Positions 16,698 through 23,255 of a stretch of DNA of 24,246 bases are shown here, piece after piece. The translations under genes were made by a program, and so were the position numbers. The notes under the pieces were generated by a model, which worked only from the letters and a program-made list of their open reading frames with translations, was not told where the DNA came from and did not search any database. This stretch comes from JBBQSF01 sp038214085 (GTDB lineage Bacteria > Bacteroidota > Bacteroidia > Bacteroidales > CG2-30-32-10), in assembly GCA_038214085.1 (NCBI GenBank), contig JBBQSF010000033.1, positions 1 through 24,246 of the forward strand, written 5' to 3'. The number at the start of each line of letters is the position of its first letter. Position 1 is the first letter of the stretch.

Positions 16698-18335
16698 ATG
16701 AATTCATCCACTTTTAGTATAAAAGGAACCATTGTTGATGTTGTAAACAACAGGATTTACAAAGGCTCTGTCGATATCGACAACGGGAAAATTTCTAAAA
16801 TTACAGAATCAGATAATGATGAAAATATTTTTATTCTTCCGGGTTTTATCGATTCGCATATTCACATTGAAAGTTCAATGCTGATTCCATCGGAATTTGC
16901 CCGACTGGCAGTAAAACATGGAACAGTAGCTAGTGTTTCCGACCCACATGAAATTGCGAATGTACTGGGAATTGATGGTGTAAAATTTATGATTGCCAAT
17001 GGCAAAAAAACTCCTTTTAAATTTTTCTTCGGTGCACCATCCTGTGTGCCTGCAACGCCTTTTGAAACTTCTGGTTTTTCGCTTGGAGTTAATGAAACGG
17101 AAGAATTATTGAAACGTGATGACGTTCATTATCTCGCCGAAATGATGAATTTTCCCGGAGTCCTTCATAACGACCCTGAAGTGATGCAGAAACTTGCTCT
17201 TGCAAAAAAATACAATAAAGTAGTTGATGGTCATGCGCCAGGACTTACAGGGAATGATGCCCGAATATATGCAAACGCAGGAATAACTACTGATCACGAA
17301 TGTTTTACTACCGAAGAAGCTATTGACAAAATTAATGCAGGAATGAAAGTCCTTATCCGCGAGGGAAGTGCTGCAAAAAACTTCAACGAACTTATCCCTC
17401 TATTAAAGGATTTTCCTGATGATGTTATGTTTTGTTCTGACGACAAGCACCCAGATGATTTGGTAAATGGCCACATGAACCTTATTTATAAAAGAGCTTT
17501 GGCATTGGGTTTTGAGCCGTTGAGAATCCTCAGAACCCTTACAGTTAACCCAATTAAGCATTTCAGCCTCAATGTTGGTCTTTTGCAGCCCGGCGACGAT
17601 GCTGATTTTATTGTTGTTGATAATTTAAATGATCTTACGGTTTTAAAAACTTTTATTCGGGGAAATCTTGTTGCCGAAAAAGGAAATTCATTCATTGAAC
17701 CTATTAGAGAAGAACCTATAAATATTTTTAATGCTTCTGCAATAAAGGAAAGCGATATCCAAGTAAGCGCAGAAAAAGAAACTATTAAAGTGATTGGCGC
17801 TATAGAAGGTCAATTGATAACGCACATTCTTACCGAAAAAGCATTGATTGAGGAAGGAAAAATCATCAGCAATACGGACAATGATGTTTTAAAAATTGTA
17901 GTATTGAACAGATACACTGCCGCAAAACCCGCAGTTGCTTTTATCAAAGGTTTTGGCTTTAAACATGGAGCCATTGCATCGACCGTTGCCCACGACAGCC
18001 ACAATATTATTGCGGTTGGAGTTAGTGATGCAGATATTGTAAACGCAATAAATCTGGTGATTTCAGAAAAAGGTGGAATTTCGCTTGCTGATGGTACCAA
18101 AAAGATACTACTTCCCTTACCTTTTGCTGGATTAATGTCGGGAAATGATGGAGAACTTGTTGCCGAAAAATATGAAACACTGAATAAAGAAGCCAAAATA
18201 TTAGGTTCTAAATTTTCATCACCATATATGACCTTATCCTTTATGGCGCTACTTGTAATTCCTGAATTAAAATTAAGCGACAAAGGATTATTCGACGGCA
18301 ATAATTTTAGGTTCACCACACTTTTTTTAAAATAA
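16698..18335 (+). CDS. ade: Adenine deaminase
   Basis: This 545-aa amidohydrolase converts adenine to hypoxanthine and ammonia in purine salvage. The metal-binding motif FIDSHIHIESS (H54, H56) follows a short beta-sandwich segment. Further on come HAPGLTG, TDHECFT, IREGSAAKN and FCSDDKHPDDL, all in the order known for bacterial Ade. The C-terminal domain carries VAHDSHNIIAVG and LPLPFAGLMS, also typical. Length is normal. It starts 131 nt after rlmN; a weak TAGCTTTG lies at 16576-16583, rather far upstream, so regulation is unclear. Confidence 0.92.
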   Translation: MNSSTFSIKGTIVDVVNNRIYKGSVDIDNGKISKITESDNDENIFILPGFIDSHIHIESSMLIPSEFARLAVKHGTVASVSDPHEIANVLGIDGVKFMIANGKKTPFKFFFGAPSCVPATPFETSGFSLGVNETEELLKRDDVHYLAEMMNFPGVLHNDPEVMQKLALAKKYNKVVDGHAPGLTGNDARIYANAGITTDHECFTTEEAIDKINAGMKVLIREGSAAKNFNELIPLLKDFPDDVMFCSDDKHPDDLVNGHMNLIYKRALALGFEPLRILRTLTVNPIKHFSLNVGLLQPGDDADFIVVDNLNDLTVLKTFIRGNLVAEKGNSFIEPIREEPINIFNASAIKESDIQVSAEKETIKVIGAIEGQLITHILTEKALIEEGKIISNTDNDVLKIVVLNRYTAAKPAVAFIKGFGFKHGAIASTVAHDSHNIIAVGVSDADIVNAINLVISEKGGISLADGTKKILLPLPFAGLMSGNDGELVAEKYETLNKEAKILGSKFSSPYMTLSFMALLVIPELKLSDKGLFDGNNFRFTTLFLK

Positions 18336-18346
18336 ATCTTATTTTA

Positions 18347-18378
18347 TTGTGTATTTATATTAAAATATTATATCTTTG
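18347..18378 (+). promoter_or_regulatory. Promoter of the first ArsR-type regulator
   Basis: A TTG (18347-18349), a 21-nt spacer and TATCTTTG (18371-18378) fit the Bacteroidota promoter form. It ends 24 nt before the ATG at 18403 and lies across the possible TTG start at 18376, so that longer start is unlikely. Confidence 0.55.
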
Positions 18379-18402
18379 TGCCAACTATTACAAAAAATCG
18401 AT

Positions 18403-18699
18403 ATGACAAAACAAGAAATTGATATCCGGAAACTGGAAGATGCCGCCAGCAGACTTAGGTCAATAGCCCATCCAATGCGAATAGCAATTATTGATCTTTT
18501 AGGCAACAACGCCAAGCTGAATGTAACTGAAATTTACACCAAGCTTAAAATTGAACAAGCTGCTGCATCACATCATTTAAACATTTTAAAAAGCAAAGGT
18601 ATTCTTGCTTCTAAAAGAGCGGGAAAACAAACTTTTTACTTTCTAAAGCATGATGCACTGACTCAAGTAATTGATTGCATCAACAGGTGCGCAGGCTAA
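18403..18699 (+). CDS. ArsR-family winged-helix regulator without the classical metal site
   Basis: This 98-aa regulator has the ArsR winged-helix core: RLRSIAHPMRIAIIDLL (about 17-33), the recognition helix region IEQAAASHHLNILKSKGIL (about 50-68), and a wing with KRAGKQTFYFL. It lacks the CxC(G/D) arsenite site in the second helix seen in the other ArsR of this window. Its only cysteines are C92 and C96 at the extreme C-terminus (DCINRCAG), so it may sense a different ligand, use a C-terminal site or respond to redox. It has its own promoter and terminator and is separate from the ars cluster. The target is unknown. Confidence 0.8.
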   Translation: MTKQEIDIRKLEDAASRLRSIAHPMRIAIIDLLGNNAKLNVTEIYTKLKIEQAAASHHLNILKSKGILASKRAGKQTFYFLKHDALTQVIDCINRCAG

Positions 18700-18728
18700 A
18701 CAAATTTGCTTCATAATTTGTGTGAATG

Positions 18729-18768
18729 AACCCGGCACTATCTGAAAAGATAGCTGTTGGGTTTTTTG
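18729..18768 (+). terminator. Rho-independent terminator after the first ArsR gene
   Basis: The stem pairs AACCCGGCA and CTATCT with AGATAG and TGTTGGGTT (one bulged C, two G-U pairs). It closes on a GAAA tetraloop and is followed by TTTTTG. About 15 bp of stem makes this the strongest terminator in the window. It isolates the regulator from the ars-hgcA cluster. Confidence 0.9.
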
Positions 18769-18892
18769 TTGTATACTTCTGCTTTATCTTAATTTATATT
18801 TCAACTTTCTATTTTGAAAAACCCTTCATATCAACCATTTATGAAGTGTCGTTGTAAAATAATTTAAAATATTTTTTTTATTCTAAATATTC

Positions 18893-18908
18893 ATCGTTAA
18901 TTTGCGAT
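18893..18908. promoter_or_regulatory. Predicted ArsR operator before arsP
   Basis: ATCGTTAATTTGCGAT is a palindrome of the form ATCGnnAATTnnCGAT. Its centre overlaps the likely -7 element (TTAATTTG). A near copy lies at 19968-19983 before arsR. Over 26 nt (18890-18915 against 19965-19990) the sites differ at only three positions. Binding would block polymerase directly, as ArsR repressors do. Confidence 0.7.
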
Positions 18909-18930
18909 TAACTATTGCCGTTTGATAATA

Positions 18931-19947
18931 ATGAGAAAAAAATATTTTTTAATTGCCGCTTCTCTCATATTGTGGCTTGTTGTATATCTCAATCTTAAGC
19001 CTGCCTCCGATTTTTTAATTGAAAACCTCGCAGGAATGACTCCGGGAAAACATTTAACAGAAGCGTTGCGGTTTTTTATTTTCGAAGTTCCAAAAGTGCT
19101 GTTATTGCTGACGCTAATTGTTTTTGTTGTAGGAATAATTCGCTCTTATTTTTCACCGGAAAAAACCAGAAAAAAATTAGAAGGAAAATCATTATTTACA
19201 GGAAATATTTTAGCTTCGCTCCTCGGAATTGTAACACCCTTTTGTTCATGTTCTGCAATTCCATTGTTTTTAGGATTTGTAGAAGCAGGCATTCCCCTAG
19301 GCGTTACATTCTCTTTTTTAATTGCTGCTCCAATGATTAATGAAGTGGCTATAATTCTTCTGTTTGGTTTGTTTGGATGGAAAACCGCTTTGATTTATAT
19401 AGTAACCGGACTATTTATCGCCATTTTCTCAGGATGGGTAATTGGCAGGCTAAAACTAGAAAAGTGGATTGCTGACTGGGCAAGGGATAGGAGAAGTGGA
19501 AACAATGAAATTTTTGAAGAAAAGCTTAATTTTTCGCAGCGTATCACATACGGATTAAGCACCGTAAAAGAAATTATTTCAAAAGTATGGATATATATTG
19601 TGATTGGAATAGCTTTAGGCGCTGGTGCTCATGGATACGTTCCAGAGGATTATCTGGTATCATTAATGGGAAAAGATGCATGGTTTTCTGTCCCGCTTTC
19701 CGTACTTATAGGTATTCCTTTGTATTCAAATGCTGCAGGAATAATTCCAATAATTTCAGTATTGATCGAAAAAGGTGCATCACTTGGAACCGCTCTCGCA
19801 TTTATGATGTCGGTAATTGCCCTGTCGCTTCCCGAAATAATTATATTAAAAAAGGTACTTAAAACTCCGCTGATATTAGTCTTTATTGGTGTTGTGGGTA
19901 GCGGGATTATGCTTGTGGGATATCTGTTTAATATAATTTTCTCTTGA
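18931..19947 (+). CDS. arsP: ArsP-type permease (organoarsenical efflux)
   Basis: This 338-aa inner-membrane protein belongs to the DUF318/ArsP permease family, members of which export trivalent methylarsenicals and related aromatic arsenicals. About eight to ten hydrophobic segments are visible. The family signature TPFCSCSAIPLFLGFVEAG has vicinal thiols C105 and C107 and continues into FSFLIAAPMINEVA. A second signature, IPLYSNAAGIIPI, lies in the second half. The frame opens at a TTG at 18922, but the ATG at 18931 directly before RKKYF is the better start and leaves a 20-nt leader after the predicted promoter. It has its own operator copy and is thus predicted to be co-regulated with the operon downstream. 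Confidence 0.82.
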   Translation: MRKKYFLIAASLILWLVVYLNLKPASDFLIENLAGMTPGKHLTEALRFFIFEVPKVLLLLTLIVFVVGIIRSYFSPEKTRKKLEGKSLFTGNILASLLGIVTPFCSCSAIPLFLGFVEAGIPLGVTFSFLIAAPMINEVAIILLFGLFGWKTALIYIVTGLFIAIFSGWVIGRLKLEKWIADWARDRRSGNNEIFEEKLNFSQRITYGLSTVKEIISKVWIYIVIGIALGAGAHGYVPEDYLVSLMGKDAWFSVPLSVLIGIPLYSNAAGIIPIISVLIEKGASLGTALAFMMSVIALSLPEIIILKKVLKTPLILVFIGVVGSGIMLVGYLFNIIFS

Positions 19948-19950
19948 TTT

Positions 19951-19979
19951 TTTGATATAAAATATTAATCGTAAATTTG
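19951..19979 (+). promoter_or_regulatory. Promoter of the arsR-hgcA operon
   Basis: TTTG (19951-19954), a 17-nt spacer and TAAATTTG (19972-19979) match the Bacteroidota -33/-7 form. The -7 element is completely inside the operator palindrome at 19968-19983. The arsR ATG follows 27 nt later. Confidence 0.65.
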
Positions 19980-19983
19980 CGAT
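19968..19983. promoter_or_regulatory. Predicted ArsR operator before arsR
   Basis: ATCGTAAATTTGCGAT is an almost perfect palindrome: only one symmetric base pair differs (T opposite G). It encloses the whole -7 element TAAATTTG. It is nearly the same sequence as the site at 18893-18908, and its position before the arsR gene implies autoregulation. Confidence 0.75.
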
Positions 19984-20006
19984 AAACTAATAAATAAATA
20001 TTAAAT

Positions 20007-20345
20007 ATGTCTATTCAATCAAAAAGCCTGGGTTTTATTGCGGAAAAGGATGAAGAATTAATTTCGACAATGGCAAAAGCCTTGGCACATCCAATCCGCA
20101 TTAGCATATTAAAATTTCTGGCTTCGCAGGATTCATGCTTTTGTGGGGATATTGTTAACGAATTGCCAATTGCACAATCCACCGTTTCGCAGCATTTAAA
20201 AGAATTAAAAGCTGCGGGATTAATTCAAGGGAATATTGAAGCCCCAAAAGTGAAATACTGCATAAACACTAAGAACTGGAAGCTTCTTCAAAAAACATTT
20301 CAAAAATTTTCTGAAAAAATAATTCAATCGACTAATTGTTGTTAA
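20007..20345 (+). CDS. arsR: ArsR arsenite-responsive repressor
   Basis: This 112-aa winged-helix repressor contains MAKALAHPIRISILKFL (22-38), the metalloid-site motif SCFCGDIV with C44 and C46, the recognition helix IAQSTVSQHLKELKAAGLI (55-73), and a wing. The CxCGD motif corresponds to the ELCVCDL site where classical ArsR proteins bind As(III) and lose DNA affinity. Extra cysteines are C85 and a C-terminal NCC (C111, C112), which could complete or add a trigonal thiol site. It is first in a tight operon with the redox, efflux and hgcA genes and follows a palindromic operator. This is therefore the predicted switch for all of them. Confidence 0.88.
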   Translation: MSIQSKSLGFIAEKDEELISTMAKALAHPIRISILKFLASQDSCFCGDIVNELPIAQSTVSQHLKELKAAGLIQGNIEAPKVKYCINTKNWKLLQKTFQKFSEKIIQSTNCC

Positions 20346-20356
20346 ACCAAAATATT

Positions 20357-20596
20357 ATGGAAATAAAAATTTTAGGCACCGGTTGCCCCAATTGCAAAAA
20401 TCTGGAAAAAGCAGTACGATCCTGCATTGCAGAATTAAACATTAATGCTGCTGTTGAAAAAGTTGAAGACATTCAAAAGATAGTTTCTTATGGAATCATG
20501 CGCACACCGGGACTTGTAATCAATGGAAAAGTTGTAATTAGTGGAAGAATCCCTTCTTCAAATGAAATAAAAGAACTATTATTAAAAAATCAATAA
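20357..20596 (+). CDS. Small CxxC thioredoxin-like protein (ArsE-like)
   Basis: This 79-aa protein is a miniature thioredoxin/glutaredoxin fold of the redox-active-disulfide type. The N-terminal strand MEIKILGTGCPNC carries the C10-x2-C13 active site, and RTPGLVING supplies the cis-proline loop. It has no signal peptide, so it is cytoplasmic. It starts 11 nt after arsR. The in-frame TTG at 20336 was rejected because it lies inside arsR and would add a non-family extension. Equivalent small proteins occur in the Bacteroides ars operon as ArsE (from memory). It probably supplies thiol reducing power to the ArsF/ArsG proteins that follow. Confidence 0.8.
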   Translation: MEIKILGTGCPNCKNLEKAVRSCIAELNINAAVEKVEDIQKIVSYGIMRTPGLVINGKVVISGRIPSSNEIKELLLKNQ

Positions 20597-20604
20597 ATAC
20601 AATT

Positions 20605-21036
20605 ATGAAAAAAACACAATTCTATCTTTCAATTTTTATAGCGTTCATAATGCTTTCGTGCAATAGCACAGCAAAAAAAGAAACCAAAACCTCAGATAAT
20701 GATTCTTTGAGTTCTAAAAAAGCAGTGGTGTATTATTTCCATGGCGACCGCAGATGTAAAACCTGTATGGCTGTAGGCGAAATTGCTGAAAAATCAGTAA
20801 CTGAAAATTTCAAAGGAAACACGGATGTAGTGTTTAAAGAAGTAAATACCGACCTTAAGGAAAATGCTGAAATTGCTGAAAAATTTCAGGTTAGTGGTTC
20901 TGCACTGGCGATATTATTTAACAAAGACAATAAGGAAACCATTGAAGATCTTACTGATTTTGGATTTATGTATGCGCTTACAAACCCCGATACCCTAAAG
21001 GCTACAATTGTAAATAAAATTAAAGCACATTTATAA
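20605..21036 (+). CDS. arsF: ArsF-family CxxC lipoprotein (copy 1)
   Basis: This 143-aa lipoprotein has signal sequence MKKTQFYLSIFIAFIMLSC with lipobox Cys19. A serine/lysine linker follows, then a thioredoxin-like domain starting VVYYFHGDRRCKTC (C51, C54). Its length and the YYFHGDRRCxTC motif match what is annotated in Bacteroides ars operons as ArsF, reported as part of an ArsEFG system acting on aromatic nitro-arsenicals (recalled, not checked). Being lipid-anchored, it would work outside the cytoplasmic membrane, near ArsG. It is followed after 1 nt by a second, related gene. Confidence 0.68.
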   Translation: MKKTQFYLSIFIAFIMLSCNSTAKKETKTSDNDSLSSKKAVVYYFHGDRRCKTCMAVGEIAEKSVTENFKGNTDVVFKEVNTDLKENAEIAEKFQVSGSALAILFNKDNKETIEDLTDFGFMYALTNPDTLKATIVNKIKAHL

Positions 21037-21037
21037 A

Positions 21038-21448
21038 ATGAAAAAACTATTCATTATTTTATTTTTGTCAGCAGTTTCTTTTTCTTTCGGAAACCCAACC
21101 ACAGAGCCGCATCTCGACATTTACTATTTTCACGCAACACACCGCTGCCCAACGTGTTTAAAGATTGAAGCCAATGCAAAAAAAACAATTGAAACTTATT
21201 TTTCGGATAAAGTACTTAACAATACGATAATCATCCACATGTTAAATTTTGAAGAACCCGAAAATGCTACATTGTTTAACAAATTTGAATTGTATTCATC
21301 CTCGCTGGTATTAAACGCTGTGGATAAAAACGGAAAAGAAACAGTGCTGAACCTAACTGATTTTGCATTTACAAATGCGTATGATGAGGAAAAATTTATT
21401 GTCGACTTCAAATCCGCTATTACTACACAACTTGAGTTAATTAAATAA
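21038..21448 (+). CDS. ArsF-family CxxC periplasmic protein (copy 2)
   Basis: This 136-aa protein is related to the preceding one: the same domain start (DIYYFHATHRCPTC, C37 and C40), the same ending pattern (LNLTDFAF against LTDFGFMYA) and almost the same length. Its signal peptide (MKKLFIILFLSAVSFSFG) lacks a lipobox cysteine, so it should be soluble in the periplasm. The pair therefore looks like a tandem duplication in which one copy stayed membrane-anchored. The spacing of 1 nt on each side indicates tight coupling with both neighbours. Confidence 0.7.
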   Translation: MKKLFIILFLSAVSFSFGNPTTEPHLDIYYFHATHRCPTCLKIEANAKKTIETYFSDKVLNNTIIIHMLNFEEPENATLFNKFELYSSSLVLNAVDKNGKETVLNLTDFAFTNAYDEEKFIVDFKSAITTQLELIK

Positions 21449-21449
21449 G

Positions 21450-22148
21450 ATGGAGTTTTTGCAACATTTATATGAAAATTCAAATTTCCCGCTGTTAACT
21501 GCATTAATTTTGGGCTTGATGACGGCGCTAAGCCCATGCCCGCTAGCAATGAACATTACGGCAATTGCATTTATTGGGAAAGATATTCAAGAAAAGAAAA
21601 AGGTATTTATTAATGGATTGCTTTATACTCTAGGAAGAGCAATAAGCTATTCGGCGCTTGGTTTTGTATTGTATTTTGGGGCTAGCAAATTTCAAATCGC
21701 ACGTTTTCTTCAGCTTTATGGTGAGCGTTTTATTGGCTTTCTGCTGCTTGCAATAGGAATATTAATGCTTGATATCATACATTTTCGTTTGCCCGCATTT
21801 GGAAAATTATCGGAGTCTGTTTCAAAAAACAAAAAAAGAAAAGGATTAAGTGCATTGCTATTGGGATTTATTTTTGCACTGGCCTTTTGCCCTTCGAGTG
21901 CTGTTTTTTATTTTGGAATATTAATTCCAATGACGATTACGGAATCAAACGGGCTTTGGCTTCCATTAATTTTTGCAATAGGAACCGGCCTTCCCGTAAT
22001 AATTATTGCATATCTTATTTCGTTTACCGTTTCGGGCGTTGGGAAATTCTATAAACATATTACTGCGGTTGAAAAATGGGTTCGGCGAATTACGGCTGCC
22101 GCCTTTATCATTGTTGGCATATACTATATTTATATTTTTTATTTGTAA
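21450..22148 (+). CDS. arsG: ArsG-like membrane protein of the CcdA/DsbD group
   Basis: This 232-aa inner-membrane protein has six predicted helices in two halves, each with a conserved cysteine motif: ALSPCPLAMN (C30) and AFCPSSAVFYFG (C147). This is the layout of CcdA/DsbD-type transmembrane electron carriers. Its place directly after the ArsF-like genes fits the protein called ArsG in Bacteroides ars operons, which is annotated as an aromatic arsenical permease (recalled). Paired cysteines in two helices argue that it could pass electrons to the periplasmic CxxC proteins instead of, or besides, transporting a substrate. Confidence 0.7.
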   Translation: MEFLQHLYENSNFPLLTALILGLMTALSPCPLAMNITAIAFIGKDIQEKKKVFINGLLYTLGRAISYSALGFVLYFGASKFQIARFLQLYGERFIGFLLLAIGILMLDIIHFRLPAFGKLSESVSKNKKRKGLSALLLGFIFALAFCPSSAVFYFGILIPMTITESNGLWLPLIFAIGTGLPVIIIAYLISFTVSGVGKFYKHITAVEKWVRRITAAAFIIVGIYYIYIFYL

Positions 22149-22152
22149 TTCG

Positions 22153-22166
22153 AATATTATAATATT
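22153..22166. repeat. 14-bp perfect palindrome before acr3
   Basis: AATATTATAATATT is a perfect palindrome in the 24-nt gap between arsG and acr3. It does not resemble the two ATCG...CGAT operators. It is pure A/T and could be chance, a weak mRNA hairpin or a site for another regulator. Confidence 0.4.
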
Positions 22167-22172
22167 TGCGTT

Positions 22173-23252
22173 ATGGATGCTAAGAAAAAAAGGTTGAAAT
22201 TTCTCGACAGGTTTCTGACCCTGTGGATTTTTATCGCCATGTTTGTCGGTGTATTTTCGGGATACTTCTTTCCTGCTATTGCTGGTTTTTGGGAATCATT
22301 GAAATCTTCACCAGATAGCACCACCAATATTCCTATTGCCATTGGCTTAATTCTTATGATGTATCCGCAATTGGCAAAAGTTAAATATGAAGAATTGGGC
22401 GGGGTTTTCCGTAATTTTAAAATACTTGGAATTTCGCTGGTACAGAACTGGATCATTGGCCCAATAGTTATGTTTGCCTTGGCCATTGTATTTTTTAAAA
22501 TTTTTCCCGGCGAAAACAATTCCAATTTGCCCTACATGTATGGAATAATTATGATTGGTCTTGCGCGTTGCATTGCCATGGTGATTGTGTGGAATGAGCT
22601 TGCAAAAGGCGATACAGAATATTGTGCGGGACTTGTTGCATTCAATTCTATTTTTCAGGTTTTGCTTTTTTCGGTGTATGCTTATCTCTTTATTGCAATA
22701 CTACCAGGCTGGTTTGGAATACCAACAAATTCTGTTGTAGAAAATATCACCATTTCTCAGATTGCAAAAAGTGTATTTATTTATCTCGGCATTCCTTTTA
22801 TTGCAGGCTTTTTAACGCGATTTATTTTAATCCGTGTGAAAAACAAAACGTGGTATAACACCAAATTTATTCCTAAAATAAGTCCAATAACATTGATAGC
22901 GCTGCTTTTTACTATTGTCGTAATGTTTTCGCTTAAAGGGGAATACATTGTTAAATTGCCTTTTGATGTGGTGATGATTGCAATTCCGCTTACCATCTAC
23001 TTTTTGGTAATGTTCCTTCTCTCATTTTATATGAGCAAAAAAGCCGGAGCAAGTTACGAACAATCAGCTACGCTTTCGTTTACTGCAGCAAGTAACAATT
23101 TTGAACTTGCCATTGCAGTAGCCATTGCAATATTTGGCATGAACTCAGGTGAAGCTTTTGCAGCAGTTATAGGCCCTTTGGTTGAAGTTCCTGTAATGAT
23201 TGCCTTAGTAAATGTTGCATTTAAATTGAAGAAAAAATATTATGTTCAATAA
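22173..23252 (+). CDS. acr3: ACR3-type arsenite efflux permease
   Basis: This 359-aa ten-helix carrier of the BART/ACR3 family exports arsenite, As(OH)3. The family signature is clear: GLARCIAMVIVWNELAKGD with the essential cysteine C133, then LVAFNSIFQVLLFSVYAYLF. Later motifs are FTAASNNFELAIAVAIAIFG and the conserved glutamate in GPLVEVPVM. Start and length are typical. It is preceded by the ArsG-like gene (24 nt) and followed by hgcA after 3 nt, so acr3 and hgcA are almost certainly on one transcript. No arsenate reductase (arsC) is in the window; in anoxic habitats arsenite is already the main form. Confidence 0.93.
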   Translation: MDAKKKRLKFLDRFLTLWIFIAMFVGVFSGYFFPAIAGFWESLKSSPDSTTNIPIAIGLILMMYPQLAKVKYEELGGVFRNFKILGISLVQNWIIGPIVMFALAIVFFKIFPGENNSNLPYMYGIIMIGLARCIAMVIVWNELAKGDTEYCAGLVAFNSIFQVLLFSVYAYLFIAILPGWFGIPTNSVVENITISQIAKSVFIYLGIPFIAGFLTRFILIRVKNKTWYNTKFIPKISPITLIALLFTIVVMFSLKGEYIVKLPFDVVMIAIPLTIYFLVMFLLSFYMSKKAGASYEQSATLSFTAASNNFELAIAVAIAIFGMNSGEAFAAVIGPLVEVPVMIALVNVAFKLKKKYYVQ

Positions 23253-23255
23253 GCT

